A stretch of 64,000 nucleotides of DNA from Ekhidna sp051379705 (GTDB lineage: Bacteria; Bacteroidota; Bacteroidia; Cytophagales; Cyclobacteriaceae), in NCBI RefSeq assembly GCF_051379705.1, contig NZ_CP179868.1, positions 3,782,001 through 3,846,000 of the forward strand. The letters are read 5' to 3'. The position numbers and the translations under genes are program-made. The notes below the pieces were generated by a model. It had not been told where the DNA came from. It saw only the letters and a list, made by a program, of their open reading frames with translations, and did not search any database. Below, piece by piece: positions 49,824-57,458 of the stretch. Positions within the stretch are counted from its first letter, which is position 1. Every line of letters begins with the position of its first letter.

Positions 49824-52190
49824 TTATTCATCTTTTAAGCACTTAGAAGGGTTGACGTGCGCGGCTCTCATTGCTTGAGAACTCACGGTCAACCAAGCAA
49901 TCAATAATGAGATCGCAGCTGTTCCAATAAATATCCAGAAACTTAGCTCAATTTTGTATGCAAAGCTCTCTAACCATTGGTTCATAAAGTAATACGATAC
50001 AGGAATAGCGAAGACAATTGAGATTCCAACCAACTTTGTAAAGTCTTTGGAAAGCATCATCACAATATTGGTCACCGAAGCACCAAGTACTTTTCGAATG
50101 CCAATCTCTTTCAAGCGACGCTCTGCTGTAAAAGTTGCCAACCCAAACAGCCCAAGACAAGAGATAAGAATGGCAAAGCCAGCAAAGTAGGAGGAGAGTG
50201 TTCCAATTCGTGATTCTGCTTCATATAGCTCCTGATAGCTCTGATCTAAAAATTCATATTCAAAGATGAAGCCCGGGCAGAATTCTTCGTAAAGTTCTTG
50301 CACCTTGGTCATGGCCTGTACTTCTTTTCCTGCTTCCAGCCGAGCAGCCACATTCCAGGTTTCGCCTAGCCAAAAGAATGCAGGTGACACTTCTGTGTGG
50401 ATAGATTGGTAGTGAAAATCTTTCAATACCCCAATGATTTCCAAGTCATATTCATCCCACAGTTTGATATTCTCGCCGATCGCTTCTTCCGGGGAAAAGC
50501 CCATTACCTTAACCGCTGCTTCGTTCATGATAACTTTGGTACTATCTGATCCAAACTTGTTATCAAACCATCTTCCTGCAACAAGTTCCATTCCCATGGT
50601 TTGTTGGAACTCAAAGTCCGCCCGAATATTTTCGAACAGAATACGTTCTTCCGGTTGTTTGGTACGCCAATCCAAACCACTGGTGTTGTTCATCTGGTGC
50701 AATAAATTATGCGAAGTACCTGCAGCGGAAGCAACACCAGGAATCTTGCGAAGCTCTGTGAAAAAGGCCTCTCTCTTGTCTTGAATACTTCCCTCTTGTG
50801 AGAAGAAGACCACATTGTCTCTGTCGTATCCCAGGTTTTTGGTGAAGGCGTATTGCGTTTGCTTATGTATCACAATCACGCCCACGATTAGAATAATGGT
50901 AATGGTAAACTGAAAAATCACTAATCCTTTTCGCGCCCAGATTTCTCCTGCTGAGCTTTTGATTTCCCCTTTTAGTACTTTCACAGGATTGAAATGTGTG
51001 AGGTAAAGGGCAGGGTAACTACCCGCCAATAGTCCGGTAACAACTACAGTGATAGCAGAGAATAGTAACAATTCTGTAGTAAGCTCCAAGGCAATGTGTT
51101 TATCAGTGATCAAATTGAATTGAGGCAATAGCACGATAACAAGTAGATAAGCCAGGGTCATCGAAAAGAAAGTAATTAGCATGGATTCCCCTATAAATTG
51201 GCGGATCAGTGTTTGTCTATCTGCCCCGATTGCTTTCCGAACGCCAACTTCATGAGCACGCTTTGAAGCACGAGCCGTTGAGAGATTCATGAAGTTGATG
51301 CAAGCGATAATCAGAATAAATATTGCAATAATGGAGAACAACCTGACATACTCAATACGCCCACCATCTTGCACTCCATTAGTATAATTTCCATAGAGGT
51401 ACTGTTCAGAATATTTCTTCAAAAACAACTCAATATTGCTGTCACCTTCAGTATTTTTTATTTTCACATAGTCGGCTATTTTTTTAGTAACCTCTTCAGG
51501 ATCAGCACCTTTATTAAGCACAGCGTAAGTGTGAGGGCCATTGCTTCCCCAACTGGTGACCCATTCGTTTTGATCTTTATAATCTTCGAAGGATAGGACA
51601 AAATCAAAAACGTAAGTAGAGTTATCAGGAATGTTTTCAAATACTCCGGACACAATGAAATCCCGATCGTTCTCATAACGCAATGTTTTGCCCACAGCTT
51701 GCTCAACACTTCCGAAGAATTTCTCCGCCAAATCTCTTGACAAAACGATGGATGTTTTGTCTTTCAGTACATCATCAGCGATGCCTACCAGTAGCGGGTA
51801 AGTGAATATATTGAAATAATCTTCACCTACATGAAAGCCATATTCTTTAAAAGATTTATCCCCATCATAGGTTAATAGTGACTTCCCAATCCATGTAGTT
51901 GTCGCCGAGTATTGAATGTCTGGAAAATCGATTTTCAGACTCTCACCAAGTAGTCCAGGAGTGGAGTTTGTGGCAAACATTTCATTAGAATATGTCTGAA
52001 ATTCCATAACGCGAAAGAGCCGATCATCCTTTTCATGAAATTTATTTACGCTCAATTCGTCTTGCACCCAGAGGTAAATAAAGAAGGCGCAAGTAAGGCC
52101 TGTAGTGAGTCCAATCAGGTTGACAGCAGATGAAACTTTATGTCGCAAAAAGTTACGTAAAGTGATTTTAAGGTAGTATTTGAACTTCAT
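49824..52190 (-). CDS. ABC transporter permease, FtsX/MacB type
   Basis: The 788-residue protein is a full MacB/FtsX permease. It starts KYYLKITLRNFLRHKVSSAVNLIGLTTGLTCAFFIYLWV (TM1), with a large periplasmic domain. A first FtsX block has ARASKRAHEVGVRKAIGADRQ, and a second block has AERRLKEIGIRKVLGASVTN near the C-terminus. It has no prefix domain. It is similar in plan to the genes at 14271 and 44669. No ATPase gene is beside it. Its start lies about 430 nt from metZ, back to back with the riboswitch region. Confidence 0.92.
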   Translation of the reverse strand: MKFKYYLKITLRNFLRHKVSSAVNLIGLTTGLTCAFFIYLWVQDELSVNKFHEKDDRLFRVMEFQTYSNEMFATNSTPGLLGESLKIDFPDIQYSATTTWIGKSLLTYDGDKSFKEYGFHVGEDYFNIFTYPLLVGIADDVLKDKTSIVLSRDLAEKFFGSVEQAVGKTLRYENDRDFIVSGVFENIPDNSTYVFDFVLSFEDYKDQNEWVTSWGSNGPHTYAVLNKGADPEEVTKKIADYVKIKNTEGDSNIELFLKKYSEQYLYGNYTNGVQDGGRIEYVRLFSIIAIFILIIACINFMNLSTARASKRAHEVGVRKAIGADRQTLIRQFIGESMLITFFSMTLAYLLVIVLLPQFNLITDKHIALELTTELLLFSAITVVVTGLLAGSYPALYLTHFNPVKVLKGEIKSSAGEIWARKGLVIFQFTITIILIVGVIVIHKQTQYAFTKNLGYDRDNVVFFSQEGSIQDKREAFFTELRKIPGVASAAGTSHNLLHQMNNTSGLDWRTKQPEERILFENIRADFEFQQTMGMELVAGRWFDNKFGSDSTKVIMNEAAVKVMGFSPEEAIGENIKLWDEYDLEIIGVLKDFHYQSIHTEVSPAFFWLGETWNVAARLEAGKEVQAMTKVQELYEEFCPGFIFEYEFLDQSYQELYEAESRIGTLSSYFAGFAILISCLGLFGLATFTAERRLKEIGIRKVLGASVTNIVMMLSKDFTKLVGISIVFAIPVSYYFMNQWLESFAYKIELSFWIFIGTAAISLLIAWLTVSSQAMRAAHVNPSKCLKDE

Positions 52191-52308
52191 GGTAAGTGTG
52201 TTTAAGAGTAAAGACAGCTGTATTTCAAAAAGGATGCATTAACCTAATTAAATACCATAGTTTTTTCTAAGGGTTACAACTTCATGATGATTTTTTTCTA
52301 AAAAAGTT

Positions 52309-52340
52309 TTTGGAAGTTCAAAATCTTTGCATCAGTTTTG
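52309..52340 (+). promoter_or_regulatory. Candidate promoter of the sulfur operon (TTTG-N20-CAGTTTTG)
   Basis: TTTG ending at 52312 and CAGTTTTG (52333-52340) are spaced 20 nt, the Bacteroidota -33/-7 spacing, with one mismatch at the first -7 base. It would start transcription near 52347, about 22 nt before the riboswitch P1 stem. An alternative -7, AATCTTTG (52322-52329), has a worse spacing. Confidence 0.45.
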
Positions 52341-52368
52341 GCACATCTTTTCATAGATGAAGAGATAA

Positions 52369-52469
52369 AATTTATAAAGAAGCACGGAGAGACAGGCTCG
52401 TTGATGTGCTAGCAACCTGGTAACCAAACCAAGGTGCTAATTCCTGAACTTTTAAAGTGAATATAAATT
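52369..52469 (+). promoter_or_regulatory. SAM-I (S-box) riboswitch
   Basis: This is a SAM-I-type fold. P1 is AATTTATA (52369-52376) with TATAAATT (52462-52469). P2a is GCAC (52382-52385) with GTGC (52406-52409), around the GGAGAGACAGGCTCGTTGA core with an inner GAG/CTC pairing and a GA-rich kink. J2/3 is AGCAACC. P3 is ACCTGG with CCAAGGT. The hallmark AAGGTGCTAATTCCTG block (52431-52446) is followed by a small P4, ACTTTTAAAGT. It lies upstream of a methionine-synthesis gene, as expected. The last P1 base is directly before the leader ATG (52470), so the SAM-bound form would occlude leader translation. Confidence 0.88.
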
Positions 52470-52550
52470 ATGAAGAAAGCACACAAACACATTCAGCGTA
52501 TTCAATTACTCAATACACACGCACGATCTATGTGCTGTTGTTGCCGTTAA
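52470..52550 (+). CDS. Cysteine leader peptide, 26 residues, ending MCCCCR
   Basis: An ATG exactly after the riboswitch P1 stem opens a 26-codon frame. It starts MKKAHKHIQRIQLL, is rich in His, Lys and Arg, and ends RSMCCCCR-stop with codons TGC TGT TGT TGC. Four consecutive Cys codons beside the stop in front of a sulfur operon are the mark of a regulatory leader peptide whose translation reads cysteinyl-tRNA. I know polycysteine leaders from mycobacteria; I cannot name a family for this one. No intrinsic terminator follows it. The 60-70 nt after it are very pyrimidine-rich. Confidence 0.75.
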   Translation: MKKAHKHIQRIQLLNTHARSMCCCCR

Positions 52551-52619
52551 TTATTTGATCCACGGGCCAAAAGTCTGTCCACACTTTCCCTTTTTCTAAT
52601 TTCTTAATCCTTTTCAAAA

Positions 52620-53828
52620 ATGAATTTTGAAACTCAAGCTATTCGTACGCAATTGCCGAACGCCGCTCATCAAGAACATTCAGCTCCGGTTTATCTCACA
52701 AGCTCATTCACCTTCGAAAACGCAGAGGAGGCCAGAGCTAAATTCAACGATGAAATTCCGGGCAACATCTACTCACGATATTCAAATCCCAACACCGACG
52801 AGTTTATTGAAAAGCTCTGTTTATTGGAAGGGGCAGATGATGGACTAGCCACCGCTACAGGTATGTCGGCGATGTTTACCAGTCTTGCCGGGTTACTTCA
52901 GCATGGTGATCATGTACTAGCATCTAGAGCGCTATTCGGATCGACGCATCAGCTTTTTACCAAAATACTTCCAAAATGGGGTATTGAGCACTCATACTTC
53001 AATATCCATCGGCCGGAAAAATGGGAAAGCTTAATTACGCCAAAGACTAGGATGATTTTCGTGGAAACCCCATCAAATCCGGGCTTGGACATTGTTGATC
53101 TGGAATACCTGGGACAGCTGGCAGAAAAACATAACCTCATCTTGAATGTGGACAATTGTTTTGCTACGCCATACCTACAAAATCCAATAGAGTGGGGTGC
53201 TCACCTGGTTACCCATTCAGCTACCAAATTCATAGATGGTCAAGGTCGAACACTTGGGGGAGCAATAGTAGGAAAGAAGGATCTCATTGAGAAGTTACGA
53301 TTTTTTGCTAGACACACCGGTCCGAGTCTTTCTCCATTCAATGCATGGGTTTTGAGCAAGAGTTTGGAAACTCTGGCTGTGAGAATGGAAAAGCATTGCG
53401 AGAATGCGACCAAAATTGCATCATATCTGGAAGGACATGAAGAATTAGAATTGGTCAAATATCCATTTTTGGAAAGCCATCCGCAGCGTGAGCTAGCAAA
53501 AAAACAAATGAAACACGGTGGTGCAATTGTGACGTTCATTGTTAAAGGTGGATTAGAAAGAGGCGTAAAATTTCTGGATAATCTTCATATGTTGAGCCTA
53601 ACACCCAATCTAGGTGATACACGGACTACAGTTACTCACCCTACAAGCACAACTCATAGCAAATTGACTGAAGAAGAAAGAGCTAGTGTAGGTATCGCAC
53701 CAGGGCTAGTCAGAATTTCTGTTGGCTTAGAAAACATCAACGACATACTCAATGATATTGAACAAGCCTTGCAGGCAAGTAAGGTCAAAAAGATAAATCC
53801 AAGAATCGATAAAATAATGAACGCATGA
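52620..53828 (+). CDS. metZ: O-succinylhomoserine sulfhydrylase
   Basis: The 402-residue PLP enzyme makes homocysteine directly from an acylated homoserine and sulfide. Its blocks are SSFTFENAEEARAKF, YSRYSNPNTDEFIEKL, ATGMSAMF, VETPSNPGLDIVDL, NVDNCFATPYLQNP and HSATKFIDGQG, with Schiff-base Lys203. DTRTTVTHPTSTTHS and the C-terminal GLVRISVGLENI follow. Length and blocks fit MetZ better than cystathionine synthase, though some relatives use O-acetylhomoserine. The stop overlaps a second leader ATG as ATGA. It is the first gene under the SAM riboswitch. Confidence 0.92.
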   Translation: MNFETQAIRTQLPNAAHQEHSAPVYLTSSFTFENAEEARAKFNDEIPGNIYSRYSNPNTDEFIEKLCLLEGADDGLATATGMSAMFTSLAGLLQHGDHVLASRALFGSTHQLFTKILPKWGIEHSYFNIHRPEKWESLITPKTRMIFVETPSNPGLDIVDLEYLGQLAEKHNLILNVDNCFATPYLQNPIEWGAHLVTHSATKFIDGQGRTLGGAIVGKKDLIEKLRFFARHTGPSLSPFNAWVLSKSLETLAVRMEKHCENATKIASYLEGHEELELVKYPFLESHPQRELAKKQMKHGGAIVTFIVKGGLERGVKFLDNLHMLSLTPNLGDTRTTVTHPTSTTHSKLTEEERASVGIAPGLVRISVGLENINDILNDIEQALQASKVKKINPRIDKIMNA

Positions 53829-53923
53829 ACATAGTCAAGATGAAAGCAAAGGACAGTTGTTGCACCAATATGTGCATGTATTGGAAGGATACACATAAGC
53901 CATCAATAAAGAGGTATTTGTAA
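53825..53923 (+). CDS. Second cysteine-containing leader peptide, 32 residues
   Basis: An ATG overlapping the metZ stop by ATGA opens a 32-codon frame that starts MNIVKMKAKD. It carries Cys codons 12, 13 and 17 (53858, 53861, 53873) in SCCTNMCMYW, followed by a Lys-rich tail ending KRYL. The Cys codons sit in a small hairpin (TGCAC/GTGCA). The tail encodes one arm of an antiterminator, and the stop falls within a stem just before the terminator. Translation is coupled to metZ. It resembles an attenuation leader; alternatively it is a chance short frame, but its fit with the RNA structures argues against that. Confidence 0.65.
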   Translation: MNIVKMKAKDSCCTNMCMYWKDTHKPSIKRYL

Positions 53924-53956
53924 AATAAGATTAGCACAAATACAAACCCTGATGGC
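53899..53956 (+). promoter_or_regulatory. Candidate antiterminator: GCCATCA pairs with TGATGGC, enclosing a hairpin
   Basis: GCCATCA (53899-53905) can pair perfectly with TGATGGC (53950-53956), part of the terminator's 5' arm. It would enclose a second stem, GTATTTGT (53914-53921) with ACAAATAC (53936-53943). The two alternatives are mutually exclusive with the terminator. A ribosome stalled at the Cys codons leaves this pairing free; one reaching the leader stop covers it. Confidence 0.55.
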
Positions 53957-53979
53957 CTCCTGGACATCAGGGTTTTTTT
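53945..53979 (+). terminator. Intrinsic terminator (attenuator) between metZ and sulfite reductase
   Basis: AACCCTGATG (53945-53954), a 10-nt loop and CATCAGGGTT (53965-53974) form a perfect 10-bp stem followed by T5 more. It is only 20 nt before the sulfite reductase ATG, so no complete promoter fits after it. The downstream genes must therefore be reached by readthrough or from a promoter upstream of it. It looks like an attenuator. Confidence 0.85.
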
Positions 53980-53999
53980 ATACCATCAAAAGAATAAAA

Positions 54000-56117
54000 A
54001 TGTCAGTAACAATATCAAAAGATGCTCAACAAGACATAGATGAGCTAAATAGTAAAATAGATCGATTTCATTCTGGAGTCATTGAGGAGGAACGATTCAA
54101 GGCTTTCAGGCTCACACGAGGTGTGTATGGGCAGCGACAGCAAGGTGTACAGATGCTGCGAATTAAGCTTCCCTATGGTAAGGTAACGCCAGATCAACTA
54201 CGTGTGATCGCGGATGTATCCGATGACTATACAAATGGCAATCTTCATTTAACCACCAGGCAAAACATACAACTGCACCACATACCACTTGATGACACAC
54301 CTGAGATATGGAAACGATTGGAGCAGGTTGGAGTCACGCTTCGCGAATCTTGTGGAAACACGGTTCGCAACGTCACAGCATCGGCTCAAGCGGGGATAGA
54401 CCCTCATGAGCCTTTCGACGTAACGCCGCATGCCGATGCAGTATTTAAGTACTTCCTGCGCAATCCGGTATGCCAGGATATGGGAAGAAAGATAAAGATC
54501 TCTTTTTCCTCCAGTGAGAAAGATGAGGCAATTTCTTATATCCATGATTTTGGTTTTATTCCGAAAATCAAAAGGAAGATTCGGGGATTTAAAGTACTTA
54601 TTGGGGGCGGACTCGGAGCGCAAACCTTTTTTGGTCAGCAGGCCTTTGACTTTTTGCCTGAAGAAAAAGTAATTCCATTTATTGAAGCAGCATTACGGGT
54701 TTTTGATCGGCACGGTGAGCGAGAGAGACGTCATAAAGCCAGGTTAAAATACTTGGTCGATTCCAAGAAAGGGTTAGGGTTAGATACCTTTTTAAGGTTG
54801 GTGGATGAGGAATACAAGGCACTGCCTGAGCAAATTTATCCAATCTCATATACAGAAAATTCGGAACCTGTAAGAAAGAGGCCTTATTCAAATTACAAGG
54901 TGATGGATAGCGAAGCTTTCGAAAGATGGAGTCGAATCAATGTGATTAATCAAAAGCAAAAAGGCTTCTATGCTGTCAAAGTGAAAATTCCTCTTGGAAA
55001 TATTTCTTCAACTATCGCCAGAAAGGTCGCTCTCATTGCGGAATCATACACATCAACAGATATTAGGCTCACAATCAATCAAGGACTTTTGTTGAGGTTC
55101 GTGAACAAAGAGAGTCTTGCTGCTCTTTACATGTCACTTCAAGAACTAGGTTTGGCTGCTGCTGGATTTGATACCTTGGCGGATGTTACTTCATGTCCCG
55201 GCACTGATACATGCGCCTTGGGAGTAACTAACAGCACCCGATTGGCAACCGAGCTTGAGAAAGTTGTTCGTGATGAATACCCTCACTTAATTGATGAGTC
55301 TCAAATTAAAATCAAAATCAGTGGCTGCATGAATTCCTGTGGTCAGCACATGATTGCCAATATTGGTTTTCACGGAAGTAGCATTAAAAAAGGAGATCTT
55401 ATAGTCCCAGCCATGCAGGTAGTTGTTGGAGGTGGAATAGAGCCTGATCATCAAGGATATATCGCTGAGAAGGTGATTAAAATTCCTACGAGACGGATAC
55501 CTGCTGCTTTGAGAATATTGCTTGACGACTATGAGTCTAATGCCGAAGAAACTGACTATTTCAATCAATACTTCCGAAGGGAGGGAAAGAAGTATTTCTA
55601 CGATTTACTTAAACCACTAGCTGACTTAGCTGAAATCAAAGGCGAGGAGTTGATTGACTGGGGAAGTGAAAATGCATTTGTTCCTGAAGTAGGAGTAGGT
55701 GAATGCGCAGGAGTGGTCTTCGACCTGGTGGATACTATTTTGGAAGATGCCAAAGATCGGATCAATTGGGCGATAGAAGATTTTGATAAAAAGAAATGGG
55801 CAAACGCTATCTATCACAGCTACAATGCATTCATTATTGGAGCCAAGGCGCTGTTGCTGGATAATGGTATTGAATGCAATACACATCAAAAAATATTGGA
55901 TGACTTTGAAGCTTCTTTTGGTGAAAACCCGAATTACCCTGTAGCCAAATCGTTTGGGAAAACAGTTTTGAAGATCAATCGATATGCTCCAAATACAGCT
56001 TTTGCCGAATCATATTTAGCTGATGCCAAAGCATTCATTGAAAGCATCCGCCTGGATCGAAGCTCAAGTTTGGATCCACAACAAAGGTTGGTAGTAAGTA
56101 ACTATTATAAAGCCTAA
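54000..56117 (+). CDS. Siroheme sulfite/nitrite reductase with a C-terminal HEPN domain
   Basis: The 705-residue protein has duplicated ferredoxin-like and siroheme/4Fe-4S domains of the nitrite/sulfite reductase family. LRIKLPYGKVTPDQLRVIAD and LHLTTRQNIQLHH lie near the N-terminus. The cluster ligands are Cys399, Cys405 (CPGTDTC), Cys443 and Cys447 (GCMNSCGQH). The last roughly 120 residues form a HEPN-like helical domain (FDKKKWANAIYHSYNAFIIGAKALLLDNG). Neighbouring siroheme and CysH genes favour sulfite over nitrite as substrate. The ATG at 54000 is chosen because the longer frame to 53952 begins inside the terminator. Confidence 0.92.
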   Translation: MSVTISKDAQQDIDELNSKIDRFHSGVIEEERFKAFRLTRGVYGQRQQGVQMLRIKLPYGKVTPDQLRVIADVSDDYTNGNLHLTTRQNIQLHHIPLDDTPEIWKRLEQVGVTLRESCGNTVRNVTASAQAGIDPHEPFDVTPHADAVFKYFLRNPVCQDMGRKIKISFSSSEKDEAISYIHDFGFIPKIKRKIRGFKVLIGGGLGAQTFFGQQAFDFLPEEKVIPFIEAALRVFDRHGERERRHKARLKYLVDSKKGLGLDTFLRLVDEEYKALPEQIYPISYTENSEPVRKRPYSNYKVMDSEAFERWSRINVINQKQKGFYAVKVKIPLGNISSTIARKVALIAESYTSTDIRLTINQGLLLRFVNKESLAALYMSLQELGLAAAGFDTLADVTSCPGTDTCALGVTNSTRLATELEKVVRDEYPHLIDESQIKIKISGCMNSCGQHMIANIGFHGSSIKKGDLIVPAMQVVVGGGIEPDHQGYIAEKVIKIPTRRIPAALRILLDDYESNAEETDYFNQYFRREGKKYFYDLLKPLADLAEIKGEELIDWGSENAFVPEVGVGECAGVVFDLVDTILEDAKDRINWAIEDFDKKKWANAIYHSYNAFIIGAKALLLDNGIECNTHQKILDDFEASFGENPNYPVAKSFGKTVLKINRYAPNTAFAESYLADAKAFIESIRLDRSSSLDPQQRLVVSNYYKA

Positions 56118-56121
56118 GCCG

Positions 56122-56871
56122 ATGAACGATCAAAAATTCACACTTGTAGGTGCAGGTCCCGGAGATCCGGATCTAATCACTGTTAAAGGTGTAAAGGCAC
56201 TGGAGCAGGCCGATGTTGTGCTTTACGATGCGTTGGTATCTAAAGAGCTGCTTGGCTTTGCACCATGCGCCGAACACATATCCGTAGGTAAACGTGCGGG
56301 TAGGCCTAGTTTTTTACAGCAGGAAATAAACCAACTCATTGTTTCAAAGGCCTTGACTAATGGTCATGTAGTAAGACTTAAAGGAGGCGATCCTTTTGTC
56401 TTTGGAAGAGGCTTTGAAGAAATTCAGTTTGCTGAAAAATATGGAATCAAAACCGAGGTGGTCATAGGTATAAGCAGCATCATGCTCCCGGGCTTATATG
56501 GTATACCACTCACTTGCAGAGGTGTAAATCAAGGATTTTCTATCCTCACAGCCACCTCGGCAAACGGAACCATTTCTTCGGAAGTGAGCAAAGCTGCAAA
56601 GCATTCTTCAACTGCCTTGATATTTATGGGTTTGTCGAAGCTGGATGAGGTGGTTGCTCACTATCTAAATGAGGGCCGGGGGAATCTACCTGTAGCAATT
56701 ATTAGCAATGGCTCGCATGCTAATGCTCAGGTGGTAGCTGGTACGGTGAGTTCAATACTTGATGAAGCCAGAGATCAAAAGCCAGCATCTCCCGCTCTCT
56801 TGATTTTTGGAGAAGGAGCTGCTCACGCTATGTTAAACAATCAGTTAAACCAAAAAGAGGAGGTGGTATGA
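56122..56871 (+). CDS. cobA: Uroporphyrinogen-III C-methyltransferase (SUMT)
   Basis: The 249-residue protein has FTLVGAGPGDPDLITVKGVKALEQADVVLYDALV, the SAM-binding N-terminus, and GKRAGRPSFLQQEIN and VVRLKGGDPFVFGRGFEE. It makes precorrin-2, the precursor of siroheme, by two methylations. It lies 4 nt after the sulfite reductase gene, with the siroheme synthase next, so the operon makes the cofactor for its own reductase. It overlaps the next gene by ATGA. Confidence 0.95.
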   Translation: MNDQKFTLVGAGPGDPDLITVKGVKALEQADVVLYDALVSKELLGFAPCAEHISVGKRAGRPSFLQQEINQLIVSKALTNGHVVRLKGGDPFVFGRGFEEIQFAEKYGIKTEVVIGISSIMLPGLYGIPLTCRGVNQGFSILTATSANGTISSEVSKAAKHSSTALIFMGLSKLDEVVAHYLNEGRGNLPVAIISNGSHANAQVVAGTVSSILDEARDQKPASPALLIFGEGAAHAMLNNQLNQKEEVV

Positions 56872-57458
56872 CAACTGGAAATTCGCTATTCCCGATTTTT
56901 TTAAAACTCGATCAGCTACATGTTCTTATAGTTGGCGGTGGAAATGTAGGGTTAGAAAAACTTGACGCATTGCTTCGAAACGATCATGAAGCAAAGGTCA
57001 CCCTAGTAGCTCCCCGAATCAAACCTGACATATATCAACGTGAAAGCCTTTCAGATCAGATTAAGATTAAAAGGAGGAAGTTTATAAAAAGTGATTTGAA
57101 GCATGCTGATATGGTGATTTTGGCAACCAATGATCAATTACTGAACGCTAAAATAAGATCGCTTGCAAGGAAAAGACACCTACTTGTTAATGTTGCTGAT
57201 ACGCCGCATCTGTGTGATTTCTATTTGGGATCAACAGTGAAAAAAGGTGACCTTAAAATTGGAATAAGTACAAATGGAAAGTCACCAACGCTTGCTAAGC
57301 GATTAAAAGAGGTTTTTAATAATTCCATCCCGGATGAAACTGATGCTTTGCTACAAAATCTCCATGAAATCAGAGATCGGTTGAAAGGAGAATTTTCATA
57401 TAAAGTGAAAGCATTAAACGGGATCACAAAGTCATTAATTGAACAAGATGAAATCTGA
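56868..57458 (+). CDS. Precorrin-2 dehydrogenase / sirohydrochlorin ferrochelatase (CysG N-terminal type)
   Basis: The 196-residue protein has FPIFLKLDQLHVLIVGGGNVGLEKLDALLRN, an NAD-binding GGGxVG. VILATNDQLLN, VNVADTPHLCDFYLGSTVKKGDLKIGISTNGKSPTLAKRLKEVF follow. It matches the short Met8/CysG-type enzymes that oxidise precorrin-2 and insert iron to make siroheme. It is coupled to cobA by ATGA and overlaps cysH by 11 nt. Confidence 0.92.
   Translation: MTTGNSLFPIFLKLDQLHVLIVGGGNVGLEKLDALLRNDHEAKVTLVAPRIKPDIYQRESLSDQIKIKRRKFIKSDLKHADMVILATNDQLLNAKIRSLARKRHLLVNVADTPHLCDFYLGSTVKKGDLKIGISTNGKSPTLAKRLKEVFNNSIPDETDALLQNLHEIRDRLKGEFSYKVKALNGITKSLIEQDEI

Noticed and set aside
53952..53999. Upstream extension of the sulfite reductase frame to 53952.
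   Set aside because: Those codons lie in the terminator loop and 3' arm, and the family start is MSVTIS at 54000.
53829..53999. A T-box riboswitch for the metZ-sir gap.
   Set aside because: There is no T-box consensus (AGGGTGGNACCGCG) and no specifier loop; the short Cys frame with a simple terminator fits better.
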